Positions 33,532 through 40,504 of a stretch of DNA of 42,966 nucleotides are shown here, in pieces (position 1 is the stretch's first letter; every line of letters starts with the position of its first letter). The stretch is from Chloroflexota bacterium. Lineage in GTDB: Bacteria; Chloroflexota; UBA6077; FW602-bin22; CADDYW01. Location of the stretch: the NCBI GenBank assembly GCA_021324795.1, contig JAJPIK010000058.1, forward strand, positions 1 through 42,966, read 5' to 3'. A program made the translations under genes and the position numbers. The notes beneath the pieces were generated by a model, which had not been told where the DNA came from, did not search any database, and worked only from the letters and a program-made list of their open reading frames with translations.

Positions 33532-35139
33532 TCATCCCGAGTTTCTGACTGCTCGCCCGGGCAACGCCCCGGTGTGCTGGCCGTCGGCCAGGACGCGTTT
33601 GCCGTTGATCCAGACGTCGCGGACGCCGACCGAGAGCTGGTGCGGGTCTTCGAACGTCGCGCGATCGGCGATCGTGGCTGGATCGAAGACAACGACGTCG
33701 GCGAAGAAGCCTTGGCGAAGCTGGCCACGCTGGCGCAGGCCGAGGCGGTCGGCGACCGCCGAGCTCATCTTCCGGATAGCATCCTCCAGCGGGAGAACCC
33801 CTTCCTCGCGAACGTACTTGCCGAGGACGCGCGGATAGGTCCCGTAGGCGCGGGGATGGACCGGGCCGCGCGGCTTGGCCCAGGCCGGGTCGACGCCGCC
33901 GGCGTCGGTCGAGATTTTGATCCAGGGCTGGCGGAGCTGCGGGGCGAGATTGTCCTCGCTGATCAGGAAATAGATCGTGCTGATCCGCTGGCGCTCGGCC
34001 AGGATCAGGTCGCAGGCCGCGTCGAGCCAGTCCTGGCCGCGCATGGCCGCGATCTCGCTCAGCCGCTTGCCGACGTAGACCTGGTGCTCGGGGCGCTGAA
34101 ACCCGATCGGCATGATGATCTCGGGATCTGCCCGCTCGGCCCGTGGCTCGCGCAAGACATCGGCCCGGATCCGCGCTCGAGTGGCCGGGTCCGCCAGATT
34201 GTCGTAGAGCTTCCCACGTTCAAACGCCCAGCCGGGCAGCACAGCGCTGAGACCAGTGCCCGAGGCAGTATAGGGATACATGTTCGCGGCGACGTCGATC
34301 CCCGCGGCGCGGGCGCGCTCGATCCGCTCGATCGCTTCTGGCATTTTGCGCCAGTTGGCACGGCCAATCGCCTTGAGGTGATAGATCTCGACTGGCAGGC
34401 TCGCCCGCCGGCCGATCTCGAAGATCTCGTCGAGCGCCTCGAAAAGTCGCGCCCCCTCGTCGCGGATGTGGCTGATGTAGCGGCCACCGTGGCGGGCGAC
34501 GATCCGGCCGACCTCGACGATCTCGTCGGTCTGAACAAAAGACTCTGGCGGATAGATCAGCGCGTAGGAGACGCCGAAGGCTCCGTCTTCCATCGCCTCG
34601 GAGGTCACCCGCCGCATGATCGCCAGCTCGTCGGGGGTGGCCGGCCCAGGGTCCATTCCCTTGGCAAACGAGCGAAGCGTTCCCCCTCCCAGGAAGGAGC
34701 CGACGTTCGGCGAGACGCCCCGGCTGATCATCGCGCTTAGCCAATCGTCGAAACGCCGCCAGCCGCGGGCGAGCTCATACCAGGCGGGGATGTCGTAGCT
34801 GCGAAAGTCGTCGGGCAGCGGCGAGTCACGCCGTCCGCCGAAGGGGGCCGGGGTCCAGACCTCGCCCATGATCTCGGTAGTGACCCCCTGGGTGATCTTC
34901 GAGAGGCAGCGGCCGTCGACCATCAAGGGAATGATCGAATGGCTCTGAATGTCGATGAAGCCCGGGCAGACTACCCGGCCGGTGGCATCGACGACCTCAG
35001 GTACCCCCTCGGTCGCGAGCCGTCCCGGCGGCGCGATCTCGCCAATCCGGTCTCCTTCGAGCGCCACGTCGCCATAAAACCAGGGATTGCCGGTGCCATC
35101 TACCACCCGCGCCCCGCGGATCAAGACGTCGATCGCCAT
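33532..35139 (-). CDS. N-acyl-D-amino-acid deacylase-like amidohydrolase (altered metal site)
   Basis: 535 residues, the length of D-aminoacylases. The N-terminal beta-sandwich (VLIRGARVVDGTGNPWFYGDVALEGDRI) and the late ALPG-R-AVR segment fit this amidohydrolase branch. The usual metal strand HTHDD reads FIDIQSHS, with Gln65 in place of the first His and His67 kept. The Cys ligand region (GNCG in Alcaligenes-type enzymes) reads TTEIMGEVWTPAP, with Glu instead. This fits a subgroup annotated as D-aminoacylase whose true substrate is unproven. Later His residues (YISHIRDEG, VEIYHLKAIG) are present. ATG 35139 follows AGGAGAAGGGGGG. It converges with the sulfatase gene, leaving 68 nt. Confidence 0.88.
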   Translation of the reverse strand: MAIDVLIRGARVVDGTGNPWFYGDVALEGDRIGEIAPPGRLATEGVPEVVDATGRVVCPGFIDIQSHSIIPLMVDGRCLSKITQGVTTEIMGEVWTPAPFGGRRDSPLPDDFRSYDIPAWYELARGWRRFDDWLSAMISRGVSPNVGSFLGGGTLRSFAKGMDPGPATPDELAIMRRVTSEAMEDGAFGVSYALIYPPESFVQTDEIVEVGRIVARHGGRYISHIRDEGARLFEALDEIFEIGRRASLPVEIYHLKAIGRANWRKMPEAIERIERARAAGIDVAANMYPYTASGTGLSAVLPGWAFERGKLYDNLADPATRARIRADVLREPRAERADPEIIMPIGFQRPEHQVYVGKRLSEIAAMRGQDWLDAACDLILAERQRISTIYFLISEDNLAPQLRQPWIKISTDAGGVDPAWAKPRGPVHPRAYGTYPRVLGKYVREEGVLPLEDAIRKMSSAVADRLGLRQRGQLRQGFFADVVVFDPATIADRATFEDPHQLSVGVRDVWINGKRVLADGQHTGALPGRAVRNSG

Positions 35140-35266
35140 GAGACATTCCCCCCTTCTCCTGAAAGGCTCAATGCGCCCGAAGCGGCAGACGATTGCGATC
35201 CGAAGCGAGCGCTGCTGGGATTGTATACGATCAGGAGGCTGGAGCGGAAGGCAAACTTTACAATAG

Positions 35267-35296
35267 TTGACAGCCGGACGTGCCGAGGGATACGCT
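35267..35296 (+). promoter_or_regulatory. Predicted promoter for the alpha/beta hydrolase gene
   Basis: TTGACA (perfect -35, 35267-35272), an 18-bp spacer and TACGCT (35291-35296). The predicted start near 35303 agrees with translation from ATG 35325 (SD GGAGGTG) rather than from the in-frame ATG-less extension at 35280. Confidence 0.5.
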
Positions 35297-35324
35297 GAGC
35301 CTAATTTCAGGACGGAGGTGCTCG

Positions 35325-36119
35325 ATGGAGACAGGCTTTGTTCAAGCTGGAGCGACGCGGCTTCAGTGTTTCGCGAGTGGCTATGGCCCCGAGACCGTCG
35401 TTTTCGTGCATGGCTATACGGCTTCCGGCCGGATCTGGCGCCTGGTTCAGGAAGCGCTCGATCCGACCCGCTTTCGCACGATTGCCTTGAGTAATCGGGG
35501 CGCTGGGGATTCGGACCGATCGCCGCGCGAAGAGGACTATACCGTCGAAGCGTTCGCCGCCGACCTGTTCGGCGCCGTCCATACCCTCGGTCTGACCGAC
35601 TTTACCCTCGTCGGTCACTCCATGGGTGGAGCTACCGTTACCCAGTATGCCCTGGCGCATCAGGATACCCTCAAGGCGCTGGTGCTTCTCGATCCGGCTC
35701 CGCTCGACGCTCGGACGCGAAACAATCCGGCCGTCGGAGGCGAGCGGCGCCAGGAAATTTCGGATCTCGACAACGCGCGAGCGCCAGCCGATTTTCTCCA
35801 GGCTCTCCAGGCCGACGTCGATCGCAATCCCCCGGAGCGGTTGAGTGGTGGCCGCAAATCGATGAGCCACCTTCGCCTGCGTGAGCGTCTGCCCGACCTC
35901 AAGCTACCGGTGCTGGTGGTGGGGGGAGATCGGGATGAACTGGTTGGGGTCGATAATATCCTGCGCGAGTACCTTGCCCTACCCGCCCCACTCCGCTCGC
36001 TCCAGATCTTTCACGGCGTCGGCCATTCGCCCAACAAGAGCGTTCCCGGTGAGCTCGCTGGAGTGCTGGATCGCTTCATCAGTGAGACCGTGCCGCGGGT
36101 GAGAACAATAGCATTGTGA
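35325..36119 (+). CDS. Alpha/beta hydrolase (esterase/lactonase-like)
   Basis: 264 residues with a complete triad: oxyanion/start motif VVFVHGYTAS, nucleophile elbow LVGHSMGGATV, acidic residue in VVGGDRDELVG, and His in FHGVGHSPNKS. It resembles the wide group that includes haloperoxidase-like and carboxylesterase enzymes; the substrate is unknown. No signal peptide. The start is set by SD GGAGGTG 5-6 nt before ATG 35325. The stop lies inside a 12-bp tandem duplication (AATAGCATTGTG twice, 36107-36130). The cupin gene follows after 29 nt. Confidence 0.9.
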   Translation: METGFVQAGATRLQCFASGYGPETVVFVHGYTASGRIWRLVQEALDPTRFRTIALSNRGAGDSDRSPREEDYTVEAFAADLFGAVHTLGLTDFTLVGHSMGGATVTQYALAHQDTLKALVLLDPAPLDARTRNNPAVGGERRQEISDLDNARAPADFLQALQADVDRNPPERLSGGRKSMSHLRLRERLPDLKLPVLVVGGDRDELVGVDNILREYLALPAPLRSLQIFHGVGHSPNKSVPGELAGVLDRFISETVPRVRTIAL

Positions 36120-36148
36120 ATAGCATTGTGATTGGAGATACATCGAGG

Positions 36149-36502
36149 ATGAAAGTCGTACGAATCAGCGAATTGCCGGTTGCCATCGGGTCGAGTGAGA
36201 TGTTCATTGGGTTGGCCGAGCGACAGGTCATCGTGGACCAAGAGACCTCGAGCCAGGTGCGGGTCGCGCTGGTGACGTTCAAGGATGGGGCGGTCAACCG
36301 CATGCATACCCACGATGTCGATCAGATCCTGGTGATTACCGCAGGGGAAGGAATTGTCCAGGCAGAAGGAAAGCCCGAGCAGCAGGTCAAGGCGGGCGAC
36401 GTGGCAATCATCCCGGCCGGCGAGCGGCATTGGCACGGCGCCGCGCCGGGCAAGACGATGAGCCACCTGACCATCACGACGCCACGGAAGGCGGAGGGTT
36501 AA
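36149..36502 (+). CDS. Small cupin-domain protein
   Basis: 117 residues, a single cupin barrel. Cupin motif 1 appears as NRMHTHDVDQILVITAGEG (His-x-His plus a Gln where Glu is common), and motif 2 as GDVAIIPAGERHWHGA, so three histidines can bind a metal. Small stand-alone cupins of this kind include isomerases, dioxygenases and carboxymuconolactone-associated proteins, so no reaction can be named. I prefer ATG 36149 (GGAGA about 10 nt upstream); a GTG at 36116 overlapping the hydrolase stop is the alternative. It is likely co-transcribed with the hydrolase. Confidence 0.85.
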   Translation: MKVVRISELPVAIGSSEMFIGLAERQVIVDQETSSQVRVALVTFKDGAVNRMHTHDVDQILVITAGEGIVQAEGKPEQQVKAGDVAIIPAGERHWHGAAPGKTMSHLTITTPRKAEG

Positions 36503-36517
36503 GAAACAGCCGACATT

Positions 36518-36545
36518 TTGGCGTCCACATCAGCTCAGATACGAT
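36518..36545 (+). promoter_or_regulatory. Possible promoter for the GAPDH gene
   Basis: TTGGCG (36518-36523), a 16-bp spacer and TACGAT (36540-36545), 16 nt after the cupin stop and about 60 nt before the GAPDH start. Confidence 0.4.
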
Positions 36546-36603
36546 ATGGCTAATTCGACAGTCGCGGGTCAGCACTGATCGAGGATGGGTAGGAGGTGCA
36601 GCG

Positions 36604-37710
36604 TTGCGTCGACGAATTGCCATCAACGGATTCGGTCGGATCGGGCGTCTGACGTTCCGGAGCATCATGGAGCGTCACCCCGACGAGCTCGAGATCGTTG
36701 CGATCAACGATCCGGCCGGTGCCCACACCGATGCTCTGCTCTTGGAGTATGATTCGAACTACGGGCGTTTCCCCGGCGAGATTATCAGCCATGCGGGCCA
36801 TCTGCACGTCAACGGACAGCGAGTGCGCGTCTTTCGCGATCGGGACTGGCACAAGCTGCCGTGGCGTGACCTCGGCGTACATACCGTCTTGGAGTGCTCC
36901 GGACGCGGCGTCACCCGGACGACCGCCCAGATTCACCTGGAGCAAGGGGCAAAGCAGGTTATCATCTCTGCTCCGGCGAAAGGTGATGACGTGACGCTGG
37001 TCCTGGGCGTCAATGAGGTAGACTATCAGCCCGGCCTTCATACGGTCATCTCCAACGGCTCCTGCACGACCAACTGCCTGGCCCCGGTGACGCTGGTTCT
37101 CAAAGAGGCTTTTGGGTTGAAATGGGGATTGCTGAGCACGGTGCACAGCTACACGAACTCGCAACACATTCACGATCGCGGGACACCGGATGCCCGGGAG
37201 AGCCGGGCCGGCGCGGTCAATATCATCCCCACGACGACCGGCGCGGCTAAGACACTTCCGCGCATCATTCCCTCGCTGGCCGGCGCCTTCGACGGTTTGG
37301 CCTACCGTGTTCCCACGCCAACGGTTTCGCTCGTTGACTTCGTTGGTGAGACCGAGCGGCCGATCAGCGTCGAAGCAGTCAACGGAGCGTTCCGCGAGGC
37401 GGCACAGGGACGCTTGAAGGGAATCCTGGCCTACACCGAGAGACCTTTGGTCTCGATGGATTTCCGAGGAGATCCTCACTCGGCAACGGTCGATGGCCTC
37501 TGTACGCTCGTGCTCGAGCAGCGGATCGTTAAAGTTGTCGCCTGGTATGACAACGAGTGGGGCTATGCTTGTCGACTGGGCGATTTGACTGCCTACGTGG
37601 CAGGACGCGACGCCGAGGCCGGAATCACGCCGGTCGAGCTGCCGCTGCCGGAGACCGAGGAAGGCGGCGAGGAAGAGGAGGAGACCGAGACGATCGTTCC
37701 GGCACTCTGA
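36604..37710 (+). CDS. gap: Type I glyceraldehyde-3-phosphate dehydrogenase with acidic C-terminal tail
   Basis: 368 residues; the usual length is about 335. Rossmann motif INGFGRIGRLTFR, NAD-type AINDP, catalytic Cys154 in SNGSCTTNCLAPV, then NIIPTTTGAAK, and WYDNEWGYACRLGDL near the end are all present. The enzyme oxidises glyceraldehyde-3-phosphate in glycolysis or runs the reverse reaction. The S-loop region is divergent (SQHIHDRGTPDARESRAGAV), and about 35 extra residues follow the normal end, very acidic (EEGGEEEEETE). The start is TTG 36604, fixed by a perfect AGGAGGT 6 nt upstream; longer frames only add non-homologous sequence. It is monocistronic, with no pgk beside it. Confidence 0.93.
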   Translation: MRRRIAINGFGRIGRLTFRSIMERHPDELEIVAINDPAGAHTDALLLEYDSNYGRFPGEIISHAGHLHVNGQRVRVFRDRDWHKLPWRDLGVHTVLECSGRGVTRTTAQIHLEQGAKQVIISAPAKGDDVTLVLGVNEVDYQPGLHTVISNGSCTTNCLAPVTLVLKEAFGLKWGLLSTVHSYTNSQHIHDRGTPDARESRAGAVNIIPTTTGAAKTLPRIIPSLAGAFDGLAYRVPTPTVSLVDFVGETERPISVEAVNGAFREAAQGRLKGILAYTERPLVSMDFRGDPHSATVDGLCTLVLEQRIVKVVAWYDNEWGYACRLGDLTAYVAGRDAEAGITPVELPLPETEEGGEEEEETETIVPAL

Positions 37711-37752
37711 GCAGTGCACCTGTCCAGTCCGAGTCCCAGGTCATGCCGAGCG

Positions 37753-37816
37753 GAGCGAAGTATCTCTTCCGTCGGAGCGTAGAGATACTTCGCTCAAAGG
37801 TAAACCTCCGCGGAGG
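37753..37816. repeat. Palindromic REP-like element between gap and cydB
   Basis: GAGCGAAGTATCTCT (37753-37767) pairs perfectly with AGAGATACTTCGCTC (37781-37795) around a 13-nt loop, and a second palindrome CCTCCGCGGAGG follows at 37805-37816. The leading CATGCCGAGCGGAGCGAAG is the form I know from dispersed intergenic repeats. It sits between two converging genes. Confidence 0.7.
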
Positions 37817-37840
37817 AGTGAGAGCGGCCTACCGCGCGGC

Positions 37841-38887
37841 TTAGAGCGAGCCCGGAGGTTCCGATCGGGGCGAGGGAGCCGGCGCGGCGGGATTGCGTCC
37901 TTTGAAGACGTCGAACAGGAACCAAAGTGACGGTAGGACCAGGGCAAGACCGACCGGCACACTGGCCAGGATAAAGCGCAGCGTCGGAATTGGCGCGGCC
38001 GATCCATCCAAGGTGACGTCGGGGTAGACGAGGTAGGGACGGAGTGCCAGTGCCCAGCCGACAAGGAGGACGATAACCTGCCCGACCGCGCAAACGCGCG
38101 CCAGTCGGTAGCGTCGCCGGTAGGTTGCCGCGAACGAGGCAGGTGCCAGGAGGATTCCCGCGCCGACGAACATGGCGGCCCAGCCGACCACCAGATTGTT
38201 CCAAAGATGCGGCGCTTCAAACCGCGTTAGTACGAGAGTGATCGCGGCAAGGATTCCTGCCACGAACCAGGTTTGCAAAGCACGCTCACGGAAGTCATCC
38301 TGGAGCCGCCCCTCGGTCTCGAGAGTGAGGTAGACCGCGGCCAAATAGGCGCAAACGGCTAGTGCGAGCAGGCCAGTTGCCAGGGGAAAGGGGGCGAGCC
38401 AGGCCCAGGTCGCGCCGGGGGCAACCGTGCCCTGAACAACGCGGATCTGACCAGCGGATACTGTTCCAAGCGATGCGCCGAGAAGCAGCGGTGTAATGAC
38501 GCTGGCCGCGCCAAACGTGGCGCCCCAGGCGAGCGGTGTGTGGCCCGCTGCTCGGCCGTGGGCGCTAAAGACGAAGGACGCACCGCGGAGGACGATTCCG
38601 GCCAGCACCAGATGGAATGGCCAGTAGAGCGCGATACTGAGCACGGCGAAGGCGAAGGGAAAGGCAGTGAAGAGCAGGACGATCAGGAAGATCAGCCAGA
38701 CGTGGTTTGCTTCCCAGACCGGACCGATCGAACGGGCGATGGCGTCGCGTTGGGCGTGGGCCCGTGGTCCAGTCGCGAGGATATCCCAGACACCGCCCCC
38801 AAAGTCGGCACCTCCCAGGACGGCATACGCCAGCAGCGCGAGTAAGCTGACCAGTGCCGCGAGGTTGACGAGTAGCTCAGGCGACAT
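37841..38887 (-). CDS. cydB: Cytochrome bd ubiquinol oxidase subunit II
   Basis: 348 residues with about eight or nine membrane helices. It is the partner of CydA in the high-affinity terminal oxidase that reduces oxygen to water without pumping protons. Recognisable features are AYAVLGGADFGGGVWDILA, GPVWEANHVWLIFLIVLLFTAFP, IALYWPFHLVLAGIVLRGASFVF and late LPSLWFLFDVFKG. ATG 38887 lies inside the end of cydA (11-nt overlap), so translation is coupled. The upstream in-frame extension to 38977 runs within cydA and is rejected. It ends near the palindromic element at 37753. Confidence 0.95.
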   Translation of the reverse strand: MSPELLVNLAALVSLLALLAYAVLGGADFGGGVWDILATGPRAHAQRDAIARSIGPVWEANHVWLIFLIVLLFTAFPFAFAVLSIALYWPFHLVLAGIVLRGASFVFSAHGRAAGHTPLAWGATFGAASVITPLLLGASLGTVSAGQIRVVQGTVAPGATWAWLAPFPLATGLLALAVCAYLAAVYLTLETEGRLQDDFRERALQTWFVAGILAAITLVLTRFEAPHLWNNLVVGWAAMFVGAGILLAPASFAATYRRRYRLARVCAVGQVIVLLVGWALALRPYLVYPDVTLDGSAAPIPTLRFILASVPVGLALVLPSLWFLFDVFKGRNPAAPAPSPRSEPPGSL

Positions 38888-40232
38888 GGTGCGGAGCCTC
38901 GGCTTCGCCAGTCGGTTCAGACTCGCCGTGCGCCAAGCGTCGCAGCAAAAAGACGAGGGCGACGAGTAGACCGACATAGAGCACGATGAAGCCGGCCAGT
39001 GTCAGGTCTACCCCGGCGACCGGAGTGGCGGCGTCGCGTGTGCGCATGACACCGTAGATGATCCATGGTTGCCGCCCGACTTCGGTCACGACCCAGCCCG
39101 ATTCGAGAGCGAGAAAACCGAACGGCGAGGAGATGACGAGGGTGCGCAGGAGCCAGCGTCGGTCGGTCCAACTGCTCCCTCGCCGCCGACTCCAGGCCCA
39201 ATGGCTCCAGAACCAGAGGGCGACGCCGACCATCCAGAAACCGAGTCCCACCATGATTTGAAACGCCAGGTGGACGACGACGACGGGTGGCCAATCGGTG
39301 CGGGGAAAGGCGTCCAGACCGAGCACGCGGGCATTCGGATTTCCCGCGGCGAGGTAGCTGAGCCCGCCGGGGATCTCGATCGCGCCGGTGGTCGTGCTGG
39401 TTGCCGGATTGGGAATTCCGCCAATACGCAACGGGGCGCCGCGCTCGGTGTGGAACTGTGCCTCCATGGCGGCGAGCTTGGTCGGTTGGGCTTCGTACAG
39501 GCGTTTGCCCAAGAGATCTCCGAGCACCGGTTGGGCGAGCGCGGCCGGAGCGGCGAGAACCAGGGCAATCACGATCGCCAGACGGTTGTAGTGCGCTCGG
39601 CGTGAGCCGGGTTGAAGCAACAGTGCGAGCGCGTATATTCCGGCGGTGGCAAATCCGACGGCCTGATAGGTCGAAAGCGTGGAATGGGCGGTCATCCGAA
39701 AGAAGGCCGGATTGAGGATCGCCGCGACCGGGTCGACGTCGAGCAAAGCTCCATTCGGCCCGAGACGAAAACCACTCGGCGCCTGCATCCAGGAATCGGT
39801 TGCGAGAACGATTATGCCCGAGAAGGCGCCGCCCAGGACGACCGGCCAGCCACACAGCCAGTGGATGCGTGGCGAGAGGCGATCCCAGCCATACAGGTAC
39901 AGGCCAATGAAGATCGCCTCGATGAAGAAGGCATACCCCTCCATCGCGAAAGCCGGTCCGATCAGCGGTCCGGCCAGCGCCATGAATCGCGGCCAGAGCA
40001 GGCCAAGCTCGAACGAGAGGGCAGTTCCCGAAACAGCACCAATCGCGAACAGGACGCCCGTTGCCTTCGCCCAGGTCCTGGCCAGACGCAGTGCATCGGG
40101 GTCACCGTTATGGAGCCAGCGTCCCTCGGCCAGGACCATCATGAGGGGCAGCGCCATGCCGGCCGCGGCGAAGATCATGTGGAAGCCCAACGAGAAAGCC
40201 ATTTGGGTCCGGGCGGCGGACAGCGGATCCAT
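38877..40232 (-). CDS. cydA: Cytochrome bd ubiquinol oxidase subunit I
   Basis: 451 residues, the haem-bearing subunit. Visible key residues: His18 (haem b595 ligand, GFHMIFAA), the acidic/helix II-III region GLLWPRFM and FAMEGYAFFIEAIFIGLYLYGW, the b558 His region MTAHSTLSTYQ, the quinol-site Lys/Glu pair in TKLAAMEAQFH, and the TEVGRQPWIIYGVMRT block. The Q-loop is short, lacking the long insert of E. coli-type enzymes, so it is the CIO-like short form. ATG 40232 has SD GGAGG 9 nt upstream. It is the first gene of cydAB, with a promoter at 40330-40358 flanked by a repeat pair. Confidence 0.96.
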   Translation of the reverse strand: MDPLSAARTQMAFSLGFHMIFAAAGMALPLMMVLAEGRWLHNGDPDALRLARTWAKATGVLFAIGAVSGTALSFELGLLWPRFMALAGPLIGPAFAMEGYAFFIEAIFIGLYLYGWDRLSPRIHWLCGWPVVLGGAFSGIIVLATDSWMQAPSGFRLGPNGALLDVDPVAAILNPAFFRMTAHSTLSTYQAVGFATAGIYALALLLQPGSRRAHYNRLAIVIALVLAAPAALAQPVLGDLLGKRLYEAQPTKLAAMEAQFHTERGAPLRIGGIPNPATSTTTGAIEIPGGLSYLAAGNPNARVLGLDAFPRTDWPPVVVVHLAFQIMVGLGFWMVGVALWFWSHWAWSRRRGSSWTDRRWLLRTLVISSPFGFLALESGWVVTEVGRQPWIIYGVMRTRDAATPVAGVDLTLAGFIVLYVGLLVALVFLLRRLAHGESEPTGEAEAPHHVA

Positions 40233-40274
40233 CGGCGAATCCTCCAGCTCTGGTCAGGTCGGTGCCCTGACGGC

Positions 40275-40391
40275 GGTCAAAGTCCGGATCATTCTGCTGT
40301 CGGCCGGCTGACTTATGCGCACTTGCTCAATGATAACCGCCCCTCTGATCGTGGTCAAAGTCCAAGGCCATTCTGCCATCGACCGACCGGC
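40275..40391. promoter_or_regulatory. cydAB promoter flanked by an imperfect direct repeat pair
   Basis: Minus-strand promoter: TTGACC (40358-40353), a 17-bp spacer, TATCAT (40335-40330). Two related segments, 40275-40308 and 40353-40391, share GGTCAAAGTCC, CATTCTGC and CCGGC. The upstream copy contains the -35; the other lies about 30 nt inside the predicted leader. They look like paired operator sites, regulator unknown. Confidence 0.5.
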
Positions 40392-40448
40392 AGTTTCCAT
40401 TCCAACGAACGGCGATTCCCCAAACAGTGCACGATACACCTTGTATTA

Positions 40449-40477
40449 TTGACTTGATCGAAGCCGGGGACTAGACT
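40449..40477 (+). promoter_or_regulatory. Predicted promoter for the NfeD-slipin operon
   Basis: TTGACT (40449-40454), a 17-bp spacer, TAGACT (40472-40477). The predicted start near 40484 makes ATG 40505 (GGGGG 4-8 nt upstream) more likely than ATG 40490 as translation start. Confidence 0.6.
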
Positions 40478-40504
40478 CACCAGGGAAGCATGTGTGGGGG
40501 AAAG

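Noticed and set aside
33241..34740. A 499-codon open frame on the plus strand opposite the D-aminoacylase-like gene
   Set aside because: It starts inside the sulfatase gene, has no family motifs, and its residue composition (runs of Asp, Arg, Ala, Val) is that of a reverse-frame shadow in GC-rich coding DNA. The minus-strand gene has clear homology landmarks and an SD.
36430..36603. N-terminal extension of the GAPDH frame into the cupin gene
   Set aside because: The extension overlaps the cupin in another frame and has no GAPDH homology; AGGAGGT before TTG 36604 marks the true start.
39612..40457. Long plus-strand frame opposite cydA
   Set aside because: Highly charged, repetitive composition and no motif; it is antisense to a gene with all cytochrome bd residues in place.
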